Shown: positions 36,898 to 45,341 of the stretch, one piece after another | Position numbering within the stretch: position 1 is the first letter of the stretch | How the letters are laid out: every line of letters starts with the position of its first letter | Assembly (NCBI GenBank): GCA_964291335.2 | Contig: OZ219749.1 | Location: forward strand, 124,001-188,000 | Source of the DNA: G964291335 sp964291335 | Lineage (GTDB): Bacteria > Chloroflexota > Dehalococcoidia > Lucifugimonadales > UBA3495 | Length of the DNA: 64,000 nt | Direction: 5' to 3' | Notes under the pieces: model-generated | Databases searched by the model: none | What the model was told of the DNA's origin: nothing | The model's input: the letters and a program-made list of their open reading frames with translations, nothing else | Program-made: the position numbers and the translations under genes

Positions 36898-37407
36898 ATG
36901 ATACCGGGGCAGCTTGACAGTATGACCGGGAGGCTGGTCAATGGGGCGGCAGCCTTGGCAAGGTCGCGCCATTTTGTGGTAGCCGGGCGCAGCATGGAGC
37001 CAACCTTGAGGCCGCGCCAGCATGTACAAACGCTCCCTGTTTCAGGCCGGCCGGTTGATTGGCCGGCGCTCCGGGGCAGCATCGTAGCTTTCCGGCATCC
37101 CGTATCGCCGGCCAGGGTTTACCTGAAACGCATCGTCGGTTTGCCCCGGGAACACATCCTGCTGGAAGGCGGCCTGGTTATTATTAACGGATCTCCGCTG
37201 TCCGAACCCTACCTGCTGCCGGGAACGCCGAGCCGGCAAAGGGGGGCCCGGCAGTGGTTTACCGGGGATGATGAGTATTTTCTGTTGGGAGACAATCGGA
37301 CCGACAGCGAGGACAGCCGCCATTTCGGGCCGGTGCCGGAAAGCCTGATAATCGGGGGAATCTGGTTCAGTTATTGGCCGATTAAGGTCTGGCCCCGGGC
37401 GAAATGA
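36898..37407 (+). CDS. Signal peptidase I-like protease without membrane anchor
   Basis: This 169-residue protein is of the S26 family. The catalytic Ser is in VAGRSMEPTLRP (Ser 32) and the catalytic Lys in VYLKRIVGLPRE (Lys 77). The conserved box E is seen as FLLGDNRTDSEDSRHFGPV. Signal peptidase I normally removes signal peptides at the outer face of the membrane and is held there by an N-terminal helix. Here only about 26 residues precede the Ser box and none form a hydrophobic helix. It might be a soluble or peripherally bound form. A start at codon 9 (MTGRL) is possible. Both neighbours are on separate transcripts. Confidence 0.85.
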   Translation: MIPGQLDSMTGRLVNGAAALARSRHFVVAGRSMEPTLRPRQHVQTLPVSGRPVDWPALRGSIVAFRHPVSPARVYLKRIVGLPREHILLEGGLVIINGSPLSEPYLLPGTPSRQRGARQWFTGDDEYFLLGDNRTDSEDSRHFGPVPESLIIGGIWFSYWPIKVWPRAK

Positions 37408-37670
37408 CGCGGCGGCTTGACCGGCTGAATTACGCCGGCGCGCCAGGTGTGGCCTCCGGCCCGGCTGAAGCGTCAACCGAAAACTGCCAGTGGGACCAAC
37501 AAGCGGCGCTTTAACCGGCCGCAGCGCTGACCAGGCCGGAACTCCCGGCCCGGTTTAGCCCGCCAGTTCGTCGGCAAGGGAGCGCCGGAACCGACAGCGG
37601 CGGCGCAGCTGATCGCAGGAGTGGGCATGCCAGACGTCGTACCGGATGCCTCAGCAAGCTTCAGACCGGA

Positions 37671-38669
37671 ATGATTGCAAAGGCCTTAAACACCCGGCGC
37701 CGGAAAATCAGGGCCCGGCTACGCCGACATCCTTTCCTGCGCCGCCGCTGGGTAGTTTTGCTGGGCCGGGTAATCGGGGAGATGCTGACCCGGGATGCTA
37801 CCCACATGGCCGGCGGCCTGGCCTATTTCGCCATTTTCAGCCTGCTGCCCTTTGTTCTGGGGGCGCTGGTAATTCTGGGGTATCTCGAAAATGGCGACCG
37901 GGCGCGCGCGGAGTTCCTCCAGTTCATAAGCGGCAACATTCCGGGTTCTGCGCCCTTTGTTACCGAAAACGTAATCAACCTGGCAGGACAGCAAAGCGCC
38001 CTGCTGATACTGTCGATTATCGCCGTGTTCTGGTCTTCCGCCTCGGTGTTCAGCGCAATTAACCGAGTGGTAAACCGGGCCTGGACTATTTACCGCATTC
38101 AGTCTTTTTACATTTCCCGCTTAAGACACCTGCTGGCCCTGCTGATTTTCACCGCCCTGTTTATCAGTTCAGTAACCCTTTCCACACTCATCAGGCTGCT
38201 CGGCGAGCAGGATCTGGGGTTTCCGGGCCACTCGTTTTTTCTGGCGCCCCTCACGATTGAGCTGCTGCTGGAGCTAACCCGGTGGCTTATATCGGGGGTG
38301 GCCTTTCTGCTGATTTACCGTTACCTGCCTAATTGCCGGGTTTACTGGCGGCACGTGTGGCCGGGAGCGCTGGCGGCCACTACCTTGTTCGAACTTTCCA
38401 AGATAGTATTCGTCATCTACGTTCCGGGATACAACAACACGCAGCAGCTTTACGGTTCCATTGCCTCGGCCATTATCTTTCTTTTCTGGGTGTACCTGTC
38501 GGCGATGATTCTCACCCTGGGGGCTGAAATCTGCGCCCAGTATCGCCGGATATATTTCCCCGGCGACCTGGAAGATGACGACCAAACCCGGGTTTGGTCC
38601 AGGACTGGAGAATTGCCCCCTTCCGGTTCAAGGGGCCGGGGGCGCCGGGCGGAACGCCCCTGGCTCTGA
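37671..38669 (+). CDS. YihY/UPF0761 family inner-membrane protein
   Basis: This 332-residue integral membrane protein is of the YihY (BrkB-like) family. Family marks are RDATHMAGGLAYFAIFSLLP, VFWSSASVFSAINRVVNRAW, a long central hydrophobic part, YRYLPNCRVYWRHVWPGALA and the C-terminal FLFWVYLSAMILTLGAEICA. About six membrane helices are expected. The basic N-terminus and the Arg-rich C-terminus are cytoplasmic. The family was once called ribonuclease BN by mistake, and its role (possibly transport or lipid flip) is not established. There is no operon partner. Confidence 0.9.
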   Translation: MIAKALNTRRRKIRARLRRHPFLRRRWVVLLGRVIGEMLTRDATHMAGGLAYFAIFSLLPFVLGALVILGYLENGDRARAEFLQFISGNIPGSAPFVTENVINLAGQQSALLILSIIAVFWSSASVFSAINRVVNRAWTIYRIQSFYISRLRHLLALLIFTALFISSVTLSTLIRLLGEQDLGFPGHSFFLAPLTIELLLELTRWLISGVAFLLIYRYLPNCRVYWRHVWPGALAATTLFELSKIVFVIYVPGYNNTQQLYGSIASAIIFLFWVYLSAMILTLGAEICAQYRRIYFPGDLEDDDQTRVWSRTGELPPSGSRGRGRRAERPWL

Positions 38670-38834
38670 CTATCACTGCGTTACGCCTCGGAACCGCTTC
38701 TAACGTTCCGCCCGGCGCCCCGGCTCTGACCGGGCCACTTCAGCGGCTGACTGCCTGGCAGAAGCAATATTTGCCGCGCCGGGAAGGAGGGCTTTCCGCC
38801 GGCAGGGAAGCTGCGGCCCCGGCCCGGCCTGGTC

Positions 38835-40007
38835 TCAGATGGAACCGTCCGGCTCCAGGCCCAGAGCCACTCGACCGTATTGCTGTCCCCCCAGGTCCAT
38901 CACCAAACCGTCGCGGTGGGCTGCGGCGTGGACATCCCGGTGGAAGCGTTGCAGCGGTTCCGAATCAAACAGGGCATGGCCTCCGCTCAAGTCGAACAAC
39001 CGGTTGACCGCCTGCAAGCAAAGTTGGGCAACAAAAGCCTTATCCCGACGAAAACGGGCCCGCTCCAGGGTGGTAAAGGCTTCCCCACTGGCGCCCTTGC
39101 GCAGCGTCTCCTGCACATCCCGGGCCAGCAGCGCCCGGGCTGCATCCAGTTCGGCGCTGGCCTGGGACAGCCGCCGGTGAATGGCCGGGGAATCGGCGGT
39201 GCGTCCGGGGCCGGAGGTGCCGGCCAGCCGCCGAACAAACTCGTCGATCATTCCCCGGGCAATGCCCAGCATTGGCGCCACCAAATCCCAGCCCAGCAAT
39301 ACGGGAACCGGGACGCGATACCGGGCCTGCCGGTGCAATTTCCAGGCGCTCAGGTCGCTGTCTCCGGCAGTGGCAACCTCCAGCGCCCGGTACGCCGGTA
39401 TGAAAGCGTCCTGAACGGTTACGTCCTTGCTGCCGGTGCCCCGAAGGCCGGAAACGTACCAGGTATCCACAATCTCCCAGTCCGACCGGGGAACCAGAAC
39501 CCAGTTTCTGCCGCCGCTGCCGGCCACGCCCAGCAGGGCCCAACTGGCGGCGTCGCAGCCGCTGGAAAACTCCCACCGGCCCGACAGGCGGTAACCGCCG
39601 TCCACCGGGCGGCAGTCCGAGCGGCCGGCGCTGAGGGAACTGGCGCAAAGGACATCGGGGCCGCCGGCAAACACCTCCTCTTGCGCTGCCAGGGGCCAGT
39701 AGCCCACCAGCCAGGCGTGGGCCGTCCACAGGCAATAGCACCAGGCAGTAGCCGCACAGCCACGGCCCAGCTCGGCGGCCACCTCCAGCATCAGACCATA
39801 GTCCAGGTTCAGCCCGCCAAAACGAACCGGCGGCCCAATCAGGTGCAGGCCGGCGGCCAGCAGCTCCGCCACCGTTTCTTCCGGCACCCGCCGCAACTGT
39901 TCAGTATGCGCCGCCCGTTGGGCCAGGGTCGGCGTCAGGGCTTCGGCTCGAGCCAGCAGCTCCTCCGGGGCTAACCTCTCCATCTCTCTATGGTTCCCTG
40001 CGGTCAT
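38835..40007 (-). CDS. Acyl-CoA dehydrogenase-like flavin monooxygenase (HsaA/DszC type)
   Basis: This 390-residue protein has the acyl-CoA dehydrogenase fold, with the sequence style of group D flavin-dependent monooxygenases. Marks are an N-terminal helical domain (ELLAAGLHLIGPPVRFGGLN), CAATAWCYCLWTAHAWLVGY, YRLSGRWEFSSGCDAASWAL, YVSGLRGTGSKDVTVQDAFI and FDLSGGHALFDSEPLQRFHR near the end. Relatives hydroxylate phenols or oxidise sulfur compounds using FMNH2 from a separate reductase. The catalytic Glu of true acyl-CoA dehydrogenases is not seen. ATG 40007 has AAGGAGG in front. No reductase gene is adjacent, so the substrate is unknown. Confidence 0.83.
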   Translation of the reverse strand: MTAGNHREMERLAPEELLARAEALTPTLAQRAAHTEQLRRVPEETVAELLAAGLHLIGPPVRFGGLNLDYGLMLEVAAELGRGCAATAWCYCLWTAHAWLVGYWPLAAQEEVFAGGPDVLCASSLSAGRSDCRPVDGGYRLSGRWEFSSGCDAASWALLGVAGSGGRNWVLVPRSDWEIVDTWYVSGLRGTGSKDVTVQDAFIPAYRALEVATAGDSDLSAWKLHRQARYRVPVPVLLGWDLVAPMLGIARGMIDEFVRRLAGTSGPGRTADSPAIHRRLSQASAELDAARALLARDVQETLRKGASGEAFTTLERARFRRDKAFVAQLCLQAVNRLFDLSGGHALFDSEPLQRFHRDVHAAAHRDGLVMDLGGQQYGRVALGLEPDGSI

Positions 40008-40061
40008 AGCGCCTCCTTTTCCTGCGGTCCGGCAGCGGGCGGTGAAGTGGGTTATTCCACT

Positions 40062-40077
40062 ATTCAGGATACTGAAT
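40062..40077. promoter_or_regulatory. Perfect dyad upstream of the flavin monooxygenase
   Basis: ATTCAG-GATA-CTGAAT lies 55-70 bp before the start at 40007 and could be an operator for a dimeric regulator. Evidence is symmetry and position only. Confidence 0.3.
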
Positions 40078-40130
40078 TGCGCCGGAAGATTCAGTCTTTT
40101 CGGGTTCAGTCAAAGGAGCGTAAGCGGCGG

Positions 40131-40580
40131 CTAATAAGGGGTTTCCTTTTCAGCCCGGCGGGCTGGGGCATCGGCTGAACCGGGCATTCTGTATCCCAGC
40201 ACCATTTCCTGGAGCGATACCATTCCCACCGGGCTGCGGTTGCTATCCACCACTACGGCGCGGGAGATGCCGAAGCGAACCAGCAGACGGACGGCATAAC
40301 GAATCAGCATTTCCGGCGGCAGGGTAATTATCGGCTTGGACATTATCTCGTAAACGTTCACCCGGTCCGGGGCCCGGTTATGGCACACTACGTCCCGGGC
40401 AATGTCGGTAACCGATACCAGCCCCACCTCGTCGCCAGCATCCCGGCGACCGACCACCAGAGCCTGCACACCATAGCGGCGCATCAAAGCCATAGCTTCG
40501 GCCACCGTGGCCAGCCCGTCGATACTAGGTACAGTGGCAGACATCAAATCCATTACCCGGGTATCGTCTGGCCGGGTCAT
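40131..40580 (-). CDS. Twin CBS domain protein
   Basis: This 149-residue protein is made of two CBS domains (residues about 8-65 and 75-135), which bind adenosine nucleotides and act as energy or ligand sensors. Marks are VMDLMSATVPSIDGLATVAE, ALVVGRRDAGDEVGLVSVTD, EIMSKPIITLPPEML and RAVVVDSNRSPVGMVSLQEM. Its ATG overlaps the stop of the PII-like gene by four bases (ATGA). It is the last of four genes with two DUF1538 membrane proteins and the PII-like protein, so I infer it controls the membrane proteins according to nucleotide state. Confidence 0.88.
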   Translation of the reverse strand: MTRPDDTRVMDLMSATVPSIDGLATVAEAMALMRRYGVQALVVGRRDAGDEVGLVSVTDIARDVVCHNRAPDRVNVYEIMSKPIITLPPEMLIRYAVRLLVRFGISRAVVVDSNRSPVGMVSLQEMVLGYRMPGSADAPARRAEKETPY

Positions 40581-40927
40581 ATGAACTCCTCCAGTTCATG
40601 CAGGATGGTGGAATGCTGGGAGCCGAGGCCCACTGAATCTTCCACCGCCAGTTGAAAGGCAATTCCAGTACCCCGGGCGCTGTCCATACGACAAACATCC
40701 CGAATGCCTTCCAGAATGTTCCGGGCCCGGCTTTCAACCACCAGAAAGAGAATCAAGTCCCGTTGCGCGGCCAGGTCCAGGCCCAGGAAGGTGCGTTCCG
40801 GGTGCAGGCCCTCGCCCCTGACACTGGTGATTACCGTAGCGCCCGTGGCGCCGCCGGCCCGCCCCGCTTCAATTACCTTGTCGGTATTTTCATCGCCGAC
40901 CATGGCGACAATCAGCTTCATTCTCAA
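40577..40927 (-). CDS. PII-like signalling protein
   Basis: This 116-residue protein has a PII-like ferredoxin fold. KLIVAMVGDENTDKVIEAGR forms the first strand and helix, GATGATVITSVRGEG the T-loop base, RTFLGLDLAAQRDLILFLVV the following strand and ILEGIRDVCRMDSARGTGIA the second helix with a B-loop-like GTG. The classical uridylylation Tyr of the T-loop is missing and the B-loop is shortened, so the regulation differs from GlnB. It lies directly downstream of two DUF1538 membrane protein genes and overlaps the CBS gene. Many PII-like proteins gate neighbouring membrane transporters, which I infer here. Confidence 0.8.
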   Translation of the reverse strand: MRMKLIVAMVGDENTDKVIEAGRAGGATGATVITSVRGEGLHPERTFLGLDLAAQRDLILFLVVESRARNILEGIRDVCRMDSARGTGIAFQLAVEDSVGLGSQHSTILHELEEFI

Positions 40928-40944
40928 AATTCACTCCTTTCAAT

Positions 40945-41724
40945 TCAATCCCCCCGGGGAAAGCGTTTTTTTTGCCAGCGGCGCGCCCAGGACGAAATTA
41001 AACCGTACCCCAGCACCGTCATTATGGGGAATACGCTGGCGAAGGCAATGAGACCGAAACCGTCAATCAGTGGGCTGCGTCCGGGCACGCTGGACGCCAG
41101 ACCCAGACCCAGGGCGGCCACTACCGGCACCGTAACGGTAGAGGTAGTAACCCCGCCGCTGTCGTAAGCCAGGGGAATAATCGAGCGGCTGGACCTGAAG
41201 GTTTGCATCATTACAACCCCGTAGGCAATTATGATGTACCAGGGCAATGGAGTGCCGGTAACGATTCGGAAGCAGCCCAGAGCCACCCCCAGGGCTACCC
41301 CCACTGCTACCGCAATCCGCAGCCACCAGGCGCGCATCGCGCCGCCCGACTCTTCCTCGGCTTTCATGGCCACGGCAATCAGGGAAGGTTCCGCCACGGT
41401 GGTAGCGAAACCAATGGCGGCCCCGAAGAGATATACCGGCGTATAGTCGCGCCAATCTACCGGGCCGGCTGCCCCGGAGGCGCTGGCAGTCGCCAGCTGG
41501 CTGGCCATGGTTTTGCCGATGGGGAACAAGGCTTCTTCCAATCCGATAATAAACAGGGTTAAACCCAGCAGCACCAGAACTGCGCCGATGCTGATTCGCC
41601 GCAGGTCGGGCAGCCGGCGGCGCAGCACCGCCACCTGAAACAGAACCAGCACCAGTATCAGGGGGGCCACATCCAGGGAGGTAGCCCACACCGTATCAAT
41701 CACCAGGGCCAGCAGTTCCGGCAT
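40945..41724 (-). CDS. DUF1538 family membrane protein (second copy)
   Basis: This 259-residue integral membrane protein is of the DUF1538 family. Hydrophobic helices start at VIDTVWATSLDVAPLILVLV. ISIGAVLVLLGLTLFIIGLE, FATTVAEPSLIAVAMKAEEE and AYDSGGVTTSTVTVPVVAAL follow, then GFGLIAFASVFPIMTVLGYG. The repeated TTVAEPxLIAVA and SGGVTTSTxTVP motifs look like re-entrant transporter signatures. The substrate is unknown. The first codon overlaps the stop of the sister gene (TGATG). The two proteins share these motifs and probably form a heteromeric carrier. Confidence 0.87.
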   Translation of the reverse strand: MPELLALVIDTVWATSLDVAPLILVLVLFQVAVLRRRLPDLRRISIGAVLVLLGLTLFIIGLEEALFPIGKTMASQLATASASGAAGPVDWRDYTPVYLFGAAIGFATTVAEPSLIAVAMKAEEESGGAMRAWWLRIAVAVGVALGVALGCFRIVTGTPLPWYIIIAYGVVMMQTFRSSRSIIPLAYDSGGVTTSTVTVPVVAALGLGLASSVPGRSPLIDGFGLIAFASVFPIMTVLGYGLISSWARRWQKKRFPRGD

Positions 41725-42458
41725 CAGAGCGCCATGCCATAGGCCAGGACGAAAATCATGGGCGTAAGGCTGGCGAAAGCAATCAGACCAAAGCCGTCAA
41801 CCATGGGGTTGCGCCCGCGTATAGCCGTAGCCAGACCAACACCCAGGGCCGTTACCAAAGGCACGGTGATAGTGCTGGTGGTAACGCCTCCGGAATCATA
41901 GGCAACCCCCACAATCTCTGCGGGAGCGGCGAAAGTCATAACGGTTACCAGAACATAACCGCCGATAATCAGGCGGTGAATGGGCCACCCTTTCAGGATG
42001 CGCAAGACGCCCACCAGAATGGCCAACCCGACGGCAAAGGCAACGACTAAACGCAGCCGAAAAGCGTAAGCGGAACGGGAATCCGGGTTATCGGCAATCG
42101 CCCCGGCTTCGGCGGCGACAACCGCCGCTTCGCCGGCCACGGCAATCAGGGCCGGCTCGGCCACCGTAGTGGAAAAGCCCAGACAAAAGGCGAAGGCCAG
42201 CAATGCCGCCAGGTTGCCTTTGCGGGCAAAACCCTGCGCCAGAGCTTCGCCCAGGGGAAACAGGCCGCTTTCCAGCCCCTGAAGAAAGAGGGTAAGGCCA
42301 ACCACGACACAGAGCAGGCCGATTAGTATGCCGCCCAGGTTGGGAAAAGGCTGCTGCACTACTGCAAGCTGGAAGAAGCCAATAACTGCGATAATCGGCG
42401 CCAGATCGCGCGCGGCGTTTAGCGTTTGCCGACCCATGGCAACCAAATACCGAGTCAC
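41724..42458 (-). CDS. DUF1538 family membrane protein (first copy)
   Basis: This 244-residue DUF1538 membrane protein is paralogous to the next gene. It shows IGLLCVVVGLTLFLQGLESG, the core FSTTVAEPALIAVAGEAAVV and VAYDSGGVTTSTITVPLVTA, and ends with GFGLIAFASLTPMIFVLAYG. About seven helices are likely. It is transcribed first, followed by the second DUF1538 gene (overlap), the PII-like gene and the CBS gene. The upstream region 42459-42654 shows no strong promoter. Function is unknown; transport of an ion or a small solute under nucleotide control is inference. Confidence 0.87.
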   Translation of the reverse strand: MTRYLVAMGRQTLNAARDLAPIIAVIGFFQLAVVQQPFPNLGGILIGLLCVVVGLTLFLQGLESGLFPLGEALAQGFARKGNLAALLAFAFCLGFSTTVAEPALIAVAGEAAVVAAEAGAIADNPDSRSAYAFRLRLVVAFAVGLAILVGVLRILKGWPIHRLIIGGYVLVTVMTFAAPAEIVGVAYDSGGVTTSTITVPLVTALGVGLATAIRGRNPMVDGFGLIAFASLTPMIFVLAYGMAL

Positions 42459-42654
42459 GCTCTATCCTAACAAGCCAGGGCCAGGCTGCGGGAGGTCCCG
42501 GTGGATTAGGGCTGATTATAGATACCGGCCCCGGGGCGGTCAAGGAAAAGACCGGGGAAGCAGGGCGAGTTCATTGCAGCGCCGAGTTCAACGTTAGCGA
42601 GAGGGCAGCGCTCCCTGCCGGGCAGCATCCGGCGCCCGGCTGCGGCCCGGAACC

Positions 42655-43065
42655 CTACCGGCTCGCCCTCAGTTTTACCACCAGCAAGGCAAGCCACGCC
42701 GGCAGGGAAAAGGCCGCCGTCGCCAGAATGACCATCAGTGAAGCCGCAAAGGTGCTAACGGCGAAGCCAAGGGCCGAAACCAATACCAAAGGCGCGCCGC
42801 AAATATAGGCAACCAGGCGGGAGCGGCGGTGGAGCAGCGTCAGGGCCAGACTGAGGGGAACCGAAGCCGGCAGCCAGAAGAGCGACATACCGGATAGCAG
42901 AAGAAAACTGAACTCAACTTCATCCCGTTCAATCAGCATAATGTTCCGCTGGTCGATAATGGTTACCCCGACGACGAAATAAACGATAAAGGCCGCCACC
43001 ACGATCAGGGTCAGGCCCAGGGACAAGAGCGCCGTTTGCAACGAAATGGATACAATGGTTCCCAT
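42655..43065 (-). CDS. Hypothetical four-helix membrane protein
   Basis: This 136-residue protein is almost entirely hydrophobic. Four helices lie near residues 8-35, 50-72, 83-105 and 108-130. A short charged loop (DQRNIMLIERDEVE) lies between the first two and RRRSRL-type basic residues follow helix 2. No family is recognised. The gene reads away from the zinc-ribbon gene, and an inverted repeat lies between the two starts. It is probably monocistronic and called from composition. Confidence 0.6.
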   Translation of the reverse strand: MGTIVSISLQTALLSLGLTLIVVAAFIVYFVVGVTIIDQRNIMLIERDEVEFSFLLLSGMSLFWLPASVPLSLALTLLHRRSRLVAYICGAPLVLVSALGFAVSTFAASLMVILATAAFSLPAWLALLVVKLRASR

Positions 43066-43101
43066 GTGCCAATGCTAACACCAATCCGGGATTTCCGGCA
43101 A

Positions 43102-43133
43102 CGGGTATTCCCAAAAGGCGTTGGGAATACCCG
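43102..43133. promoter_or_regulatory. 13-bp perfect inverted repeat between divergent genes
   Basis: CGGGTATTCCCAA and TTGGGAATACCCG flank a six-base loop. It lies 37 bp before the membrane-protein start (minus) and 37 bp before the -10 of the plus-strand gene. No T tract follows on either strand, so an operator is more likely than a terminator. GTATTCCCAA resembles the start of the element at 16602. Confidence 0.4.
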
Positions 43134-43166
43134 GCAACATACCCTCTGGTTAACCGGCGAACAATC

Positions 43167-43175
43167 TGTTATAAT
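43167..43175 (+). promoter_or_regulatory. Extended -10 promoter of the zinc-ribbon gene
   Basis: TGTTATAAT is a perfect extended -10. The leader to the TTG start at 43284 would be about 100 nt and T/G-rich, long for such a small gene. This recalls cold-shock-type leaders, though no known motif was identified. Confidence 0.5.
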
Positions 43176-43283
43176 GCATTATGGTATGTGTTAAGGTTGT
43201 TTTCTGTGGGTCGTTGCTTCTGTTTGCGCTGACGCCGAATGACCTGGACCAGGCCAAATTTTCTTTATCAGGGAGGTCGGCAG

Positions 43284-43583
43284 TTGGCGCTGTCAGATAA
43301 GACTTTGGTCTGCGCAGATTGCGCAGCAGAATTTGTTTTTACCATTGGCGAGCAGGAGTTTTTCGCATCCCGGGGGTTTACTAACGAACCCAGGCGCTGC
43401 CCCGAGTGCCGCCAGGCCCGCAAGAACCAGCGGTCCTTCGACGGCGGCGGCCCCCGGGAAATGCACGAGGCGATTTGCGCCCAATGCGGTATTGAGACCA
43501 CCGTGCCTTTCCGCCCCAGGGGCGATCGCCCGGTTTATTGCAGCGATTGCTTCAGCTCCATGCGGCAAAGCAACTACCGCTAG
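43284..43583 (+). CDS. Double zinc-ribbon protein
   Basis: This is a protein of about 99 residues with two zinc ribbons. The first is CADCAAEFVFTIGEQEFFAS then RRCPECRQARK, the probable zinc-ribbon type known as zf-trcl. The second is CAQCGIETTVPFRP then RPVYCSDCF. Similar proteins are widespread in Chloroflexota and Cyanobacteria, without established function; nucleic-acid binding is likely. I prefer the TTG at 43284 because GGGAGG stands seven bases in front. The ATG at 43239 lies before that SD and is an alternative start. Confidence 0.8.
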   Translation: MALSDKTLVCADCAAEFVFTIGEQEFFASRGFTNEPRRCPECRQARKNQRSFDGGGPREMHEAICAQCGIETTVPFRPRGDRPVYCSDCFSSMRQSNYR

Positions 43584-43856
43584 TCGGCATCGTATCCTCC
43601 GGGCGGCTGACCCAAACCGCCGGTCAAGGGTATCCCAGGGGATCCGGGCCGGAACGACGGTTCCGTTGTTCCGGCAAAGCAGAAACCCGGGCGGCGGGAA
43701 TTCCAGGTAGCCTTGCGTCAGTTGTTCCCTTCAAGGGAATGGCAATGGTCGCCGCAGGAATAGCTTGGCCGGTTCAAGGGTCGCCCGGAGTTTCCTTCGA
43801 CAGTTCCCTTCTGCCGGCTCTGGAAACGACAAGGCATGGTTCGAAATATCAGGGTT

Positions 43857-43886
43857 GCCCCCCGGTAAACCGCCGGGGGGCGCTTG
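43857..43886 (+). terminator. GC-rich hairpin, probable terminator after the zinc-ribbon gene
   Basis: GCCCCCCGG (43857-43865) and CCGGGGGGC (43873-43881) form a nine-pair stem with a seven-base loop, followed by GCTTGTTAT. The T tail is weak. It stands in the 372-bp gap before the DAO gene, where nothing else was recognised. Confidence 0.5.
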
Positions 43887-43955
43887 TTATCGTATCAGGA
43901 TAAAATGACGGCATTGCTGGCAGAATCCTGCCAGCGCCGGGGAGGTATCAGGCTG

Positions 43956-45119
43956 ATGCGACAGTCTGCCGACATCGTCATAATCGGCGGTGGCGTAATG
44001 GGTTGCAGTCTGCTCTATCAACTGGCGCTGCGCGGCGTCGCCAATACCCTGCTGCTGGAAAGAGGCGTGCTGGGGATTGGCTCTACCGGCCGTTCCCAGG
44101 CCATCTGCCGCACCCACTATTCCAACCCGGTAACCGCAGCTATGGCCTGGGAAAGCCTTCAGGTTTACGCGGATTTTGGCGAAAGGGTGGGCGGGGATGC
44201 CGGTTTCGTTAAAACCGGCTACCTGGCAGTAGTTGAGGAAATTGACCGGCCCAGCATGAACCTGAACGTTGCCATGCAGCAGGAGTTGGGCATAACCACC
44301 CGGCAGGTAACAGCCACCGAATTGCGCGACCTGGCCCCTATGATTAACGCCGGCCAGGGCGAAGGGCTGGCCTGGGAACCTGATTCGGGTTACGCCAACC
44401 CTTACCTGGTTACCAGAGCGTACGCAGACCGAGCCCGGGAACTGGGAGCAGAGATTGCCCTGCGCACTGCCGCAGCCGGCGTGGAAATCGCCGGGGGACG
44501 GGTGCAGGCCGTCCTTACTGACCGGGGCCGGGTGGCAACGTCAGCGGCCGTCGTGGCCGCCGGCCCCTGGGCCAACCGCCTGATGGAAGGGACCGGGGTC
44601 GCTTTTCCTCTGGTTCCGGTGCGCCACCAGGTAGCCCTGGCTACCCGGCCCGCCGGCCCGAGCCATGCTCACCCCATGGTCGGGGACATTGCCCAGTCCT
44701 TCTCCTTTCGCCCGGAAAGCCCCACCCTGACTATGGTCGGCTTCGGCGAGGATGAGGTCGAGTTGGATAATTACGATGAGGGAATCAGCCCCGGGGATGC
44801 TGCCAGCGCCATGGCGCGGCTCATTCGCCGGATGCCGGGCATGAGTGAATCCTACTATCGGGGAGGCTGGTCGGGGTTGTTCACTGCCACGCCGGATTGG
44901 CACCCAGTTCTGGATCGGGTTCCGGGGGTAGCTGGCTTGTTCTGCGCCGTGGGGTTCAGCGGCCACGGATTCAAACTTGCCCCGGCCGTCGGAAAGGCCA
45001 TGGCGGAACTGATACTGGAAGGACGGGCTGCCTCGGTCAACCTGACGCCCTTCCGCTTAAGTCGCTTTGCGGAAGGCGACCTGATTTCCTCTCGCTACCG
45101 TTACCGGGTACTGGCTTGA
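43956..45119 (+). CDS. FAD-dependent oxidoreductase (DAO / sarcosine oxidase beta-like)
   Basis: This protein of about 387 residues has the D-amino-acid-oxidase fold. The dinucleotide motif IVIIGGGVMGCSLLYQLALR is at the N-terminus. STGRSQAICRTHYS, AVVVAAGPWANRL and the C-terminal VAGLFCAVGFSGHGFKLAPA follow. These features match sarcosine/dimethylglycine oxidase-like enzymes that oxidise secondary amines. Start ATG 43956 has GGGGAGG ten bases upstream; the frame extends to 43884 with no SD. No heterotetramer subunits (SoxADG) are nearby, so it is a monomeric type with unknown substrate. Confidence 0.87.
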   Translation: MRQSADIVIIGGGVMGCSLLYQLALRGVANTLLLERGVLGIGSTGRSQAICRTHYSNPVTAAMAWESLQVYADFGERVGGDAGFVKTGYLAVVEEIDRPSMNLNVAMQQELGITTRQVTATELRDLAPMINAGQGEGLAWEPDSGYANPYLVTRAYADRARELGAEIALRTAAAGVEIAGGRVQAVLTDRGRVATSAAVVAAGPWANRLMEGTGVAFPLVPVRHQVALATRPAGPSHAHPMVGDIAQSFSFRPESPTLTMVGFGEDEVELDNYDEGISPGDAASAMARLIRRMPGMSESYYRGGWSGLFTATPDWHPVLDRVPGVAGLFCAVGFSGHGFKLAPAVGKAMAELILEGRAASVNLTPFRLSRFAEGDLISSRYRYRVLA

Positions 45120-45341
45120 GGACGGCCCGTCAACCCGTTCCCGGTGTATTCCCCTGGCCGCTTGCCGACGGTTGGCTAACCTCAACAGACCTTGGATGCG
45201 CCGGAAACTGCCAAAACCTTACGGCGGAAACCGGCGTCGGCCGGGGAGGTTTCCGGGAAGCCGGGTATCCGAAAGTGTTATCATAATGGCAGACGGGCGA
45301 ATGCTTTTGCCCACCAATTCAGGCCCACAGGAGATGTTTAC

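Noticed and set aside
38880..39974. 364-codon plus-strand frame
   Set aside because: It is antisense to the HsaA-like flavoprotein, whose motifs are clear.
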